NCBI RefSeq assembly: GCF_038446665.1
Contig: NZ_CP151802.1
Span: 558,001-622,000 of the forward strand
DNA length: 64,000 nucleotides
Origin: Lysobacter sp. FW306-1B-D06B
GTDB lineage: Bacteria > Pseudomonadota > Gammaproteobacteria > Xanthomonadales > Xanthomonadaceae
Direction: 5' to 3'
The notes under the pieces were generated by a model. It had not been told where the DNA came from. It worked only from the letters and a program-made list of their open reading frames with translations, and searched no databases. Below are positions 8,326-16,596 of the stretch, in pieces (the first letter of the stretch is position 1; every line of letters starts with the position of its first letter). A program made the position numbers and the translations under genes.

Positions 8326-9079
8326 TACGCCCCTGTTCCAGTTTTCCAACGCTCGACGTGCACAGCGCGTCGAAACCACCACGGCGAGCACCCATCGCTC
8401 ACGACGGAACGAACAGGCGCATGACTCCCACGATCAGGCTAACGACCGTTGAGCAGGAGGGATATAGGATTTATCGGAGAAGAACCGGCGCGGTTCTTTT
8501 CATTTTCCAGACTAGCGATCCGTTGCGGAGCGCGATATCAGACAAATCTCAAATGTCGTGGAAAAATTTCGCGACCGGATTCGAACAGCAGAACCGTTGC
8601 CTGACATCGGTTCGTGTGCGCCGAGACGACTGGTAGTACGCACATTGCTGCGCTCGCATTGTCGCGCATTGTCTTGACGCAGCGATATTGGCCTTCGGCG
8701 CGATGGCGTGTAGGAATTTCCCGACACGCAAAGCGTAAAAAAACCTCCCACCGAAGCAGGAGGCTTTCAAGATCAACTCTAGGTTGTGGCAACGCTGGGC
8801 TGAGTGCGTGCCACTGGGCGTTGGCACGCGACGCCTCCAACACTTCTTCGGTCGACGCCCGCGCCCGGTGACCCTGCCTGCAGATTCCAGCAGTGAATCC
8901 CGCCGCAACCGCCACTAGGCATTGACTCCTCGATATGACGCGGCGCCGCCACTGTCCTTCCGACCCAGATGCAGCCGCAGAGCCGCGCCTATCTCTCCTA
9001 AACGTCAATTACGACATTTCTGATAGCTGCCGTACGTGGAAACCATTACGGTAGGCGAAATTCACCTGCCTTCACATTC
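8326..9079. other. intergenic stretch without a convincing gene
   Basis: About 750 bases between two outward-facing genes. Open frames here are short, overlap each other and lack ribosome sites or recognisable products. The only clear signal is a - strand hairpin with a T-run at 8737-8766. A short - strand frame ('STEEVLEASRANAQWHALSP') runs up to that hairpin and might belong to a small peptide or RNA. Divergent promoters for the 8325 and 9080 genes must lie here. Confidence 0.5.
8737..8766 (-). terminator. intrinsic terminator on the - strand
   Basis: Read on the - strand: AGCCTCC, a loop of TGCTTCGGT, then GGGAGG followed by seven T residues. This is the form of a Rho-independent terminator for transcription arriving from about 8770-9060, where no firm gene is seen. 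Confidence 0.65.
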
Positions 9080-9790
9080 ATGCGCTACGCGTCTACTCTG
9101 CTTGCTCTCGCTGTTCTTGCAACCTTGTCTGGCTGTACGGGCAGCGACACGGTCATAACTCCTGCCGCCAACCCTGCAAACTCCAGTGAGTCTGAGGACG
9201 CGGACGTGCCTCCGGAAAGATCGCCCGATCGTTTCGCGTTCTCTGCCGTCAACGACGGGATCGACATCTGCTTCCGCAAGATCCGCGAAAAGCTCGGCAA
9301 TGAGGCGCGCGTGAAAGAGATTGACTCCTTCTTCAGCGCAGGTGCCGATGTTGATCCAGACGACGATGAACCCAAAGGCACCCTGACAACGTGCTCGGTC
9401 AAGTATCAGAATCCCGAAGACCAGCGGAAGCTGCTGAGCCTACAGATGGACGTCCACGCCGGCACGTTCGGCAATCCCGTTCCGGTGAAACTGCAGGTCA
9501 TGGGCGACAAGGAATCGTTCAAGCTGGATGACTACGTCATTGAACTTGGCAAGGTCGACACGGCGCCATTGCAGGCATTTATGGACAGCCAGAAAACCGC
9601 GCTGGACAAGGTCTACTCCGCCTACACCTGGGACGACATTCGCCTGACCGCGCCGGGGGCCTTCAGCAACAAGCATCAACTGGCCGTTCGCCTCACCGGC
9701 CGTTACAAGAGCAATGATCTCGAGAACACCGGCGATGCCACGCTGACCATGGACGGCAAGACCGTCCTCGACAATGATCTGACCAAGTAA
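9080..9790 (+). CDS. putative lipoprotein, 236 aa
   Basis: Begins 'MRYASTLLALAVLATLSGC', a lipoprotein signal with Cys 19 as the lipidated residue. An acidic, Pro/Ser-rich linker ('NSSESEDADVPPERSPDRF') precedes a globular region containing two Cys and the repeated wording of 'FKLDDYVIEL' and 'TLTMDGKTVLDNDLTK'. No family recognised. The single gene is followed by a good terminator, so it is probably its own transcript. Confidence 0.7.
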   Translation: MRYASTLLALAVLATLSGCTGSDTVITPAANPANSSESEDADVPPERSPDRFAFSAVNDGIDICFRKIREKLGNEARVKEIDSFFSAGADVDPDDDEPKGTLTTCSVKYQNPEDQRKLLSLQMDVHAGTFGNPVPVKLQVMGDKESFKLDDYVIELGKVDTAPLQAFMDSQKTALDKVYSAYTWDDIRLTAPGAFSNKHQLAVRLTGRYKSNDLENTGDATLTMDGKTVLDNDLTK

Positions 9791-9812
9791 GCCATTTACA
9801 CCAAAACATGGA

Positions 9813-9848
9813 AGGGGCCGCGTCGTGACGCGGTCCCTTTTCCTTTTT
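9813..9848 (+). terminator. intrinsic terminator after the lipoprotein gene
   Basis: GGGGCCGCGTC, short loop, GACGCGGTCCC, then TTTTCCTTTTT. It lies 23 bases after the stop at 9790. Confidence 0.8.
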
Positions 9849-9865
9849 CCGCATAGAGCCAATGC

Positions 9866-10540
9866 TTATTTGACGCGTGCCGCTTGCTCCAGGGGCGCAC
9901 CTGACTCACCACCCTCCGTGCGAACTATCGCACCGCCAAAGCCAGGCATCGCCCGCTCGATCCGTTGCAACAGTTTCGCCATCGCCGGCGAGCCGGCGTC
10001 CAGTTTCGAGGAGGCCAGCAGGAAGCGCTTGCCCACATCGGTCGTCAGCAGCGTTCTGGCAACACCCGACATCGCCGCGACCTTCGCCGCCAGCGGCGCG
10101 TTGACCGCCGCCGCGCCACCTAGCAGCCACGGAATCGTGCGCGCGCCGGTCGGCGGATTCTCGGCGTACTGCCCGGCGCGTTCGACGTGACGCATCAGCT
10201 TGGTGAAGCCTTCGATCTCTTGCTTCGCCGCGCCGCGGAACACCGCGCCCTGCGCCTTGCCCAGCTTCTCCATTGCCGAGGCGAACTTGGCCGGACTGAA
10301 TACCTGCCGCGTTTCGTCGAACGCCTTGTCCATGGCATTGGCCACCATGCCGTAACGCACGGCCGCCTGGCCCTTGGGATCGAGGGCGCGGTAGAAGTGC
10401 TCGGCACGCTCGCCCTTGCCGGCCTGATTGAACTTGCCGTAGACCTCGTCGGCATGCGCGTCCTTCATCGCGTTCGCGAGTTGCCGGTCCTTGTACGGCA
10501 CCACGCGCTCCCGGTAGAACCGGTCTGCGTGCCGCCAGGG
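9866..10540 (-). pseudogene. C-terminal fragment of a phage-type large protein
   Basis: The frame is open from the boundary with the transposase fragment (reading 'DFLNPWRHADRFYRERV') to the stop at 9866, about 224 residues. It is rich in Ala, Lys and Gln with helices such as 'KFASAMEKLGKAQGAVFRGA' and a Gly/Ala segment 'IPWLLGGAAAVNAPLAAKVA'. It resembles the C-terminal part of very large phage internal-virion or polyvalent proteins, by style rather than by a named match. The N-terminal part is missing because a transposase fragment abuts it. A GTG at 10504 could start a shorter product. Confidence 0.5.
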
Positions 10541-10552
10541 ATTTAGGAAGTC

Positions 10553-11527
10553 CTAGCAGAACGCGTTGAACTGCTCGGCCCGTTCGGCCGGTACGTAGCT
10601 GTAGCCGAACTGGCGACGCACCACCACTCCATTCTTCGCCTCAACCAGGGCATTGTCGTTGCAGCGCCGCGGTCGCGAGCGGGTGAAGGCGATGCGCTCC
10701 TGCTCGAGCATGGCGGCTACGTCGTAGTTGACGTACTCGCTGCCACCGTCCGAATGGAACCCGCGAAACTGAAACGGGAACTGTGCCAGCATCGCGCGCA
10801 GTGTCGGCAGCATGTGCTCGCGCTTGAGTGAGGGCACTGTGGCGACCACCTGCCACTGAGTGAAGCAGTCAACCGCATTGATGTGGTACACGCTCCAGCG
10901 ACCGCGGAAGTCGCCCTGATGGACGCTGTCTATACGAATGAAGCCGGGCCTGTTATCCGGAGCCGGCGCGCGGCGTACGGCAATGGCCGTCGCCTTACGG
11001 ACCGATCGGGTTTTGGTGCGCACGGTATGGCGAGCCTGGTACGCCACCGAGCGGCGCAAGTTGTACAGGTGCGAGACGGACAGGTGCTGCAGGCGCACGA
11101 AGCACTCGTCGCAATACACCTGGTACATGCGCCGCAGGACGACGACCGTTGCAGATCCCGACAGACGTCCGTACTCGCGTTCGACCTCAGCCAACGCGTC
11201 CAGGTCCGCTTCGGCATACCGTCGCGCGTAAGCGTTCGACGGCCTGCGAGGGGTGCGGCACAGTGGTTTGAACGCTAGCCAACGCTGGATCGCGCGCGTG
11301 ACCTGCGCGCGGCTGAAGCCACTCAGGTGCCGCAGATAGCGGCGCACCCAGCCGCGGTCGGCTCGCTTCAGCTGCCGGTAGCTCAGAAGCGCCAGCACGG
11401 TGGCGATCCACCCGTAACGCGCATGCCGGTCTGCTGCAGGAGCCAGGTCCGAGGTACGGGTGCCGTCCAGAACTGCGCGCACCTGCTCAATGGTGCGGAT
11501 TCGTGATTCGTCCAAACTGATGATCAT
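10553..11527 (-). pseudogene. DDE (rve-type) transposase, copy 1, 3'-truncated
   Basis: 324 residues from ATG 11527, about 85% like copy 2 (12445-13743) by eye, but stopping at a TAG after 'RAEQFNAFC' where copy 2 runs another ~108 residues. The N-terminal HTH region ('YRQLKRADRGWVRRYLRHLS') and the whole integrase core are present: first Asp in 'FIRIDSVHQGD', second in 'FHSDGGSEYVN', Glu in 'DNALVEAKNG'. The catalytic triad is intact but the C-terminal domain is lost at the junction with the phage-type fragment, so mobility is doubtful. Confidence 0.85.
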
Positions 11528-11851
11528 CCAGAGTGATGATCAACCGACCCGAGGCACGCCATCCATCGGCGCGTCAATTCGTGGCTTATCCCGGTGTGGC
11601 AGGGCTCAACTTCCGTTGGAAACGCGCTCGTCCAGGCTCATCTGCCGTTGGACAGCGCTCCGTAGTACTTTCCAATTCTTAGATGAGCCTGGACAGGTTG
11701 AATGTCGGTCGGTGGATCGGGAGTGAAGCTTTACGATACCGAGATTGCTCGGCGTCTGGTCTAGGCTTTGAGAGTGTTCCTATGTGGGCGCTCCGCAGGC
11801 TGGGTATGATCGACAGCACCTTTGGCTCATCGACACCGGAATAGAGGTCCT
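11528..11851. other. insertion-sequence end region
   Basis: No gene. Holds the transposase copy 1 upstream region (nearly repeated upstream of copy 2 at 13744-13880), its terminal inverted repeat (11630-11662), and an abutting inverted repeat of the next element (11661-11694). The remainder (11695-11851) carries the ribosome site for the gene at 11852. Confidence 0.6.
11630..11662. repeat. terminal inverted repeat (end A) of the copy 1 element
   Basis: Reads inward on the - strand as CGGAGCGCTGTCCAACGGCA then GATGAGCCTGGAC. The same 33 bases, with two changes, lie upstream of transposase copy 2 at 13846-13878. After both, similarity between the two copies stops, marking the element edge. Confidence 0.65.
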
Positions 11852-12319
11852 ATGTCGTACGATCTCGTTGTCCATCTGAAGCGCTGCAACATGCCCTCTC
11901 CACGTGACTGGCAGACTGCAATCGTTGAGGCTGGGTTCCCTGTGCAGCTTGATGCCGAGTTTGATGTTGACGCGTTCTCCGGATTTCTTCCCTGCCCTGT
12001 TGCTGGAGAAGTCGCCGGTTTCGAGTACTACGCATCTGGCCTTTCAATGGAGGATGCCATGGACCTCGAGTTGGCCCAAGGTACCAATTTTTCAGTTCAG
12101 TTCTCTTGCGGCTCCCAGCCTCTTGAGCTCGTCGCGGCTATCTCCTCGGCCAGCGTTCTAGCTCAGCTTTCGGGAGGCCGGCTTGACGATCCGCAACTTG
12201 ACGAGTCGATTTCGGCGCGGGAGGCTATTGCGTGGGCCAAGGCACGGCTTGCGCGAGAGCGCGGCCACGCTGCAGATGCCCGGTCGGCGGCAGATAGACC
12301 CTGGTGGAAATTCTGGTAG
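11852..12319 (+). CDS. hypothetical protein, 155 aa, IS passenger
   Basis: Starts at ATG 11852 (MSYDLVVHLKR) with AGAGG upstream; the frame is open 30 bases earlier. Acidic soluble protein with a conserved-looking start typical of small 'MSYDL' hypothetical proteins and a C-terminal 'RPWWKFW'. No catalytic motif seen. It lies within inverted repeats that bound the adjacent transposase, so it may move with the element. Function unknown. Confidence 0.6.
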   Translation: MSYDLVVHLKRCNMPSPRDWQTAIVEAGFPVQLDAEFDVDAFSGFLPCPVAGEVAGFEYYASGLSMEDAMDLELAQGTNFSVQFSCGSQPLELVAAISSASVLAQLSGGRLDDPQLDESISAREAIAWAKARLARERGHAADARSAADRPWWKFW

Positions 12320-12444
12320 GCGCCCGCTGGTCTTATTGCGCAACTCAGTATCCACGGCCGAGCATACTCGGCCGCAGTATGCGTTCCGCGACCCGTCCAC
12401 CAGCGAGAGTCGAACGGTTGTAGAAGTCGCCTTGAAGTAGCTGG

Positions 12445-13743
12445 TTAGGCGATGGTTGGCTTGGCGAAGCCCCATCCATCACCGACCCAGCGGCGAGTAT
12501 CGACCTCGCGCATCATGGCTTCGCGCGCAGCGCATACGCGCCTGGCCGCCTCTACGTCAGCCAGCTCCAGGGCTTGCTGCTGCAGGGCTTGCAGCGTGAT
12601 GCCTGGGCGCAGGAATTGACCGGAGTTGGGCAGGCTGGCCAGTTTCTCCAGCGGCGTCTGAATGTCCTCCATGCGGTGAACCCTGCGCAGCCGACCTGGC
12701 TTGCGCGGGTCTGGCACCTCGCCAAACAGGCAGGGCCGGTGCAGATTCAAGAACGGGTTCAGGTGGTCCTCGCAGAACGCGTTGAACTGTTCGGCCCGTT
12801 CAGCAGGCACATAGCTGTAGCCAAACTGGCGGCGCACCACGACGCCGTTTTTGGCCTCGACCAGGGCATTGTCGTTGCAGCGCCGCGGTCGCGAACGAGT
12901 GAACGTGATGCGCTCGTGCTCCAGCATGGCGGCAACTTCGTAGTTGACATACTCGCTGCCGCCATCCGAGTGGAAACCGCAGATCTCGAATGGGAACTGG
13001 GCCAGCATCGACCGGAGCGTCGGCACCATGTGTTCGCGCTTGAGCGACGGCACGGTGGCCACCACCTGCCACTGGGTAACGCAGTCGACCGCGTTGATGT
13101 GGTACACGCCCCAGCGCCCGCGGAAGTCGCCTTGGTGGACGCTGTCGATGCGGATGAAGCCGGTGCGGTTGCCTGGCGCCGGCGCGCGGCGTGCGGCAAT
13201 GGCCGCGGACTTGCGGTCCGATCGGGTCTTGGCGCGGATGGTATGCCGAAGCTGGTAGGCGACTGAGCGGCGTACGTTATAGAGGTGAGACGCGGACAGG
13301 TGCTGCAGACGCACGAAACGCTGGTCGCCGTAGACCTGGTACATGCGTCGCAGGACGGCGACTGTTGCGGGTCCTGACAGGCGTCCGTACTCGCGTTCAA
13401 CTTCAGCCAACGCGTCCAGGTCCGCCTCGGTGTATCGCCGTGCGAAAGCATTCGTCGGTCTGCGATGGGTGCGGCACAGCGGTTTGAACGAGAGCCAGCG
13501 CTGTATCGCGCGCGTGACTTGCGCGCGGCTGAAGCCACTCAAGTGCTGCAAGTACCGCCGGACCCAGCCACGGTCGGACCGTTTGAGCTGCCGGTAGCCC
13601 AAGCGGGCCAGAACGGAGGCAATCCACCCGTAGCGCTCGTGTCGGCCTGCAACAGGAGCCAGGTCCAAGGTACGGGTGCCGTCTAGAACGGCGCGCACCT
13701 GCTCGATGGTGCGGATTCTTGATTCGTCCAAGCTGATGATCAT
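12445..13743 (-). CDS. DDE (rve-type) transposase, copy 2, complete
   Basis: 432 residues from ATG 13743 (MIISLDESRI). N-terminal HTH-like region, then an RNase-H-fold integrase core with Asp in 'FIRIDSVHQGD', Asp in 'FHSDGGSEYVN' and Glu in 'DNALVEAKNG'. A C-terminal domain continues beyond the point where copy 1 is cut ('EDHLNPFLNLHRPCLFGE'). Insertion-sequence enzymes of this kind cut and join element ends. All triad residues are present, so the protein may be active. Upstream DNA repeats that of copy 1 for about 135 bases. Confidence 0.88.
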   Translation of the reverse strand: MIISLDESRIRTIEQVRAVLDGTRTLDLAPVAGRHERYGWIASVLARLGYRQLKRSDRGWVRRYLQHLSGFSRAQVTRAIQRWLSFKPLCRTHRRPTNAFARRYTEADLDALAEVEREYGRLSGPATVAVLRRMYQVYGDQRFVRLQHLSASHLYNVRRSVAYQLRHTIRAKTRSDRKSAAIAARRAPAPGNRTGFIRIDSVHQGDFRGRWGVYHINAVDCVTQWQVVATVPSLKREHMVPTLRSMLAQFPFEICGFHSDGGSEYVNYEVAAMLEHERITFTRSRPRRCNDNALVEAKNGVVVRRQFGYSYVPAERAEQFNAFCEDHLNPFLNLHRPCLFGEVPDPRKPGRLRRVHRMEDIQTPLEKLASLPNSGQFLRPGITLQALQQQALELADVEAARRVCAAREAMMREVDTRRWVGDGWGFAKPTIA

Positions 13744-13845
13744 CCAGGTTGATGATCAACCGACCCGACGCACTTCGCCCATCGGCGCGTCAATTCGTGG
13801 CGCACCGCGGTGCGGCCGGGCTCAGCATCCGTTGGAAACGTGCTC

Positions 13846-13878
13846 GTCCAGGCTCATATGCCGTTGGACAGTGCTCCG
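13846..13878. repeat. terminal inverted repeat (end A) of the copy 2 element
   Basis: 33 bases, GTCCAGGCTCATATGCCGTT then GGACAGTGCTCCG, matching 11630-11662 with two changes. It lies about 100 bases upstream of the transposase start. Confidence 0.65.
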
Positions 13879-13976
13879 TTGGCCAACGCTCCCACTTTTG
13901 AGACTTTTTGCATTGCCTGTAGGAACAGTTCGCCACAGGATTTCGGGCTACGTATCACATTATTCGAGGTCGCAGA

Positions 13977-14228
13977 ATGTCCTGGTGGATCGTCCTAGCC
14001 GTCGCAGGCGTCGTTCTACTGGCGCTTATTCTCCTAGGATGGCTGCAGGGAATCGCCGAGAAGCGCGCTGATCAGGCACGTATCAAGGTACTCAGGCTGG
14101 CGCACGAAAAACTCGCCCAGCCTGTAGGAAGTAACCCGTGGCCCTACGACCGGCGGCAGGTCACATCGACCGATGTACCGGTCGATGCGCACGCACCCTT
14201 TCGGCCCCGCCGCTCACGTGACCACTAA
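13977..14228 (+). CDS. small single-pass membrane protein, C-terminus possibly altered
   Basis: 83 residues starting at ATG 13977 (MSWWIVLAVAGVVLLALILL), with GAGGTCG upstream. One N-terminal transmembrane helix followed by a basic cytoplasmic tail. From about codon 62 the DNA (14164-14199) repeats almost exactly a segment inside the TnpB remnant at 3279-3315, so the last 20 residues probably derive from an insertion-element end rather than the original gene. Function unknown. Confidence 0.5.
   Translation: MSWWIVLAVAGVVLLALILLGWLQGIAEKRADQARIKVLRLAHEKLAQPVGSNPWPYDRRQVTSTDVPVDAHAPFRPRRSRDH
14164..14199. repeat. copy of a TnpB 3'-end segment with hairpin
   Basis: CATCGACCGATGTACCGGTC GATG forms a 9-bp-stem hairpin and continues CGCACGCACCCT. 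The same ~36 bases with two or three changes occur at 3279-3315 inside the TnpB remnant. Likely a leftover end of the same IS family. Confidence 0.55.
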
Positions 14229-14255
14229 ATCCCGGCTACTCCAAATCCACGAGGC

Positions 14256-15227
14256 CTAGAGCCCGGAATGGCCCTTGGACAGTTCAAGCAGAGTGGACGA
14301 TACCCACCCCTCGTTGCCGAACTCATCTTCCACTTCCCACATGACGCCCTCTTTGTTCCCTGTTGGATAGAGGATCATGCCCACATCCAATGAACGAACA
14401 ACCGAGGCTCCAGCTGCAGTGCTGAACAGCCGCGCAGGCTTGGTTACGGATACTGCACGCTGGGCGTTGGATGCGGCTTGATTGCCGCTTAGGCCACGCA
14501 TCTCCTCCACCAGCTTGGAATAGGCCTGGAGGTAAGCGAGAGCGATTACCTGGCCTATCTCGGTGTTAGCGTAGCCGCTCAATGCTACGCGGCCCGGCTT
14601 GCTTCCCCCCCACAAGGTTTCGCCGGCCAGACTAAGGTCCGTCTTCTTGGCACTTCCTTCAGCCACTGCAACTTGCTCGGCGGAACGAAGATCGGTAATG
14701 GTAAGAACCACATCAGCCGTCTTCTTTCGAAAGTCCAAACCTGCAACCACGGCGCCCAGATCTCCACCAATCATGGCACCCAGAATGCCGGCAACCAAGC
14801 TACCACCACCGGCGTTGGCATTCCTTGCAACCAGATCCGGCACAAGTACATAGTCGGCCGCCGTCATCTGCCCTTTACCTATGTTCGATTGGCTTCGCAG
14901 CTCGCTGCCATATGACAACTCCCGCTCGATCATCGCCGCATTCAGACCGACGCCTCGATCGATCAATACGAAACAGCCCGATCTGCTGACGAAGGCCTTG
15001 ATGAGCTTGGATGGTGCCGGCAACTGCTGCCCCGTCCACCAGTCAATCGCATCCTCAGGCTCGAGTACTGAAATACTGCCGAGCTTAGTACCGCAGGTCG
15101 GCAGCTCCGCAATCTCGTCCGCGCGTATCGCTTGAGAACTCTTGGGCCGTGCTAGCGCCGGAGATGTCGCTAGCGCAATCGCTATGCCCGCTAGCGCTGC
15201 GACCACCTGCTTGCTGCTATGTCCCAT
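14256..15227 (-). CDS. CsgG/HfaB-like exported protein with C-terminal SH3-like domain
   Basis: 323 residues from ATG 15227 with a clear signal peptide (AALAGIAIALATSPALA). The central part matches the CsgG-type fold: 'GCFVLIDRGVGLNAAMIERE' (the 'FxVVERxxLxxxxxE' element), 'AADYVLVPDLVARN', 'GSLVAGILGAMIGGD', 'VVLTITDLRSAEQVAVAEGS'. The last ~60 residues ('ARLFSTAAGASVVRSLDVGM', 'EFGNEGWVSS') look like a bacterial SH3 domain. CsgG proteins form outer-membrane export pores. Stand-alone homologues without curli genes are common, and their cargo is usually unknown. No csgA/B/E/F is seen here. Confidence 0.75.
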   Translation of the reverse strand: MGHSSKQVVAALAGIAIALATSPALARPKSSQAIRADEIAELPTCGTKLGSISVLEPEDAIDWWTGQQLPAPSKLIKAFVSRSGCFVLIDRGVGLNAAMIERELSYGSELRSQSNIGKGQMTAADYVLVPDLVARNANAGGGSLVAGILGAMIGGDLGAVVAGLDFRKKTADVVLTITDLRSAEQVAVAEGSAKKTDLSLAGETLWGGSKPGRVALSGYANTEIGQVIALAYLQAYSKLVEEMRGLSGNQAASNAQRAVSVTKPARLFSTAAGASVVRSLDVGMILYPTGNKEGVMWEVEDEFGNEGWVSSTLLELSKGHSGL

Positions 15228-15390
15228 AATCTGCTCCTGTGAGTAGATGGTCTCGTCTGAACTGCATCGTAGATGCGGCGCAGCAGCTCTCCGGCGCTAA
15301 GTACGGGCTGCGAGAGGCGCGCGCATATGACCACAGCGCGTGCGAGCGACGCACTACGATTCATCTGAACCGTCGTCATCCGCGGGCGCG

Positions 15391-15537
15391 TCAGCGTCCA
15401 TGCTTACTTCGAGGCTGTTCTGACGCCTCGATCTTGCCGCCAGGCTGGATGAAGTGGTTCGAGTCGTGCTTCCGAACTAGAAGCATGCGGCCGGTGTCAT
15501 CGAGGATGACAGCGCAGGCAATTCGAATGATGCTCAC
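15391..15537 (-). pseudogene. Nudix hydrolase, N-terminal fragment
   Basis: Starting at GTG 15537, overlapping the stop of the upstream gene (GTGA), it reads 'VSIIRIACAVILDDTGRMLL' then 'VRKHDSNHFIQPGGKIEASE'. That is the first strand pair and the beginning of a Nudix box (GGKxExxE). It ends after 48 residues at TGA 15391, before the essential REUxEE part, so the enzyme cannot work. The remainder is not found nearby. Confidence 0.6.
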
Positions 15538-15743
15538 CGCTGGGTCGACTTAACAACGACGCCACAGCCCGTGCATTGCACTCCCCCCATCAGAATGCCG
15601 AGCGCCTTACGCTTGCTAGGGGACATGACCTGCAACTTAGGGAGAGGCTTTTGGCAGCTCGGACATGGCTTGGCCGGCTTCGCCGCAACAATGCAAGCGC
15701 CGATCAAGGCGCCGCCCAGCGATCCCAATAGTGCAATTTCCAA
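15534..15743 (-). CDS. small membrane protein with zinc-ribbon, 69 aa
   Basis: A hydrophobic helix ('LEIALLGSLGGALIGACIVA') followed by two Cys pairs, CPSCQKPLP and CTGCG, which could bind zinc. The start is uncertain: TTG 15743 with GGGA five bases upstream, or a GTG 12 bases earlier. The upstream open frame continues through insertion-element DNA and is not thought to be coding. Coupled to the Nudix fragment by overlap. Confidence 0.5.
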   Translation of the reverse strand: MEIALLGSLGGALIGACIVAAKPAKPCPSCQKPLPKLQVMSPSKRKALGILMGGVQCTGCGVVVKSTQR

Positions 15744-16228
15744 AAATCCCACAGCGCGACCTATGACTAAGTAAGAAGCGATAATCTTGCTGCGGTGTGT
15801 TACCTCCGCTCCATAGTAAAGATCGGAGAATCCCTTAGCCAAATGGGTGGATGCGAGAAGTCGACCCGCGACGCTGGATCGGCGACGGCTAGGACTTTGC
15901 CAAGCCCGCCGCCTGATCAGGTAACGTTCACCTTTCCCCACGATCAAACGACCCGAAACCCGAGGCCGTCCAGGCTCATCTAAGAATTGGAAAGTACTCC
16001 GGATGTGCAGAAGCCGCCGTGTGGCCTGCATCTCGCACGTCAGCGCAGGGCTCAGCGCCAATACCATGCAGTCGCCGGTCGCGCGCCTCTTGCACGCACT
16101 GCACATCTTCGCTAGTGCGTGCCAGACTGAATTCACGCCACCCTACGGCAGCCGGCCGTGTCGTAGACCTTTTGGGGACGTGGTGGGCTCGGCGTGTCGG
16201 TAACAGGCCGCATAAAGGGACGATCTGC
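15744..16228. other. intergenic stretch with an orphan IS end
   Basis: No supported gene. Contains the inverted repeat at 15968-16001 and, further right, the ribosome-site region of the 16229 gene. The rest shows nothing I can name. Confidence 0.5.
15968..16001. repeat. orphan inverted repeat (end B) matching 11661-11694
   Basis: 31 bases (GTCCAGGCTCATCTAAGAAT, TGGAAAGTACT) are an exact inverted match to 11664-11694, 4.3 kb away. The orientation is that of a right-hand element end facing left. Confidence 0.75.
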
Positions 16229-16555
16229 ATGAAGGGTCCGTACTACCTCCCCCTGACGCAACGTAGTGCTAAGTCCTTCGTCGAGGAGGGCAAGGCTTTC
16301 GACGAGCCGATTGAAGCCGCTGCCATGTTCGCAGCGCTCACTCGCATCAAGCGCGGCACGCACTCCGTGCATCTCGGCCATCTAGTGGCGGACGCATTTC
16401 ATCCATTCCGCAAGGAGCCGCTCGATGGCCACACGCTGCTCGCTGCAGCGCTACACGAGTTGGAGGTGAGCACATTCGACGATTTCACATCGAAGCTGCG
16501 GGACCTCGGGCATGTCTGGTTCTACCAGAGCGAATTCAAAGCCATGACTGGCTAG
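16229..16555 (+). CDS. hypothetical protein, 108 aa
   Basis: ATG 16229 (MKGPYYLPLTQRSAKSF) with AAAGGGA 11-17 bases upstream. Soluble and mainly helical, with 'HSVHLGHLVADAFHPFRKEP'. Ends 41 bases before the helicase remnant and may have been in the same operon. No family recognised. Confidence 0.5.
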   Translation: MKGPYYLPLTQRSAKSFVEEGKAFDEPIEAAAMFAALTRIKRGTHSVHLGHLVADAFHPFRKEPLDGHTLLAAALHELEVSTFDDFTSKLRDLGHVWFYQSEFKAMTG

Positions 16556-16596
16556 GCGCAGACGGCAACTACTCACATGATTTCCGGCGAACCTGT

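Larger units (their letters stand above)
11661..13878 (-). mobile_element. insertion sequence with passenger gene, bounded by related inverted repeats
   Basis: The left end 11661-11694 (CGTAGTACTTTCCAATTCTT, AGATGAGCCTGGAC) aligns with the right end 13846-13878 read inward (CGGAGCRCTGTCCAACGGC, ATGAGCCTGGAC), giving imperfect terminal repeats of about 33 bases. Between them lie a complete DDE transposase on the - strand and a hypothetical passenger gene on the + strand. The left end overlaps the outer end of the copy 1 element by two bases. I cannot name the family; the transposase is rve-type. No target duplication was recognised. Limits are inferred from the repeats. Confidence 0.6.

Noticed and set aside
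12443..12449. GTTAGGC, reminiscent of an integron attC core site
   Set aside because: No matching partner core or folded attC structure was found near it, and no integrase gene is present.
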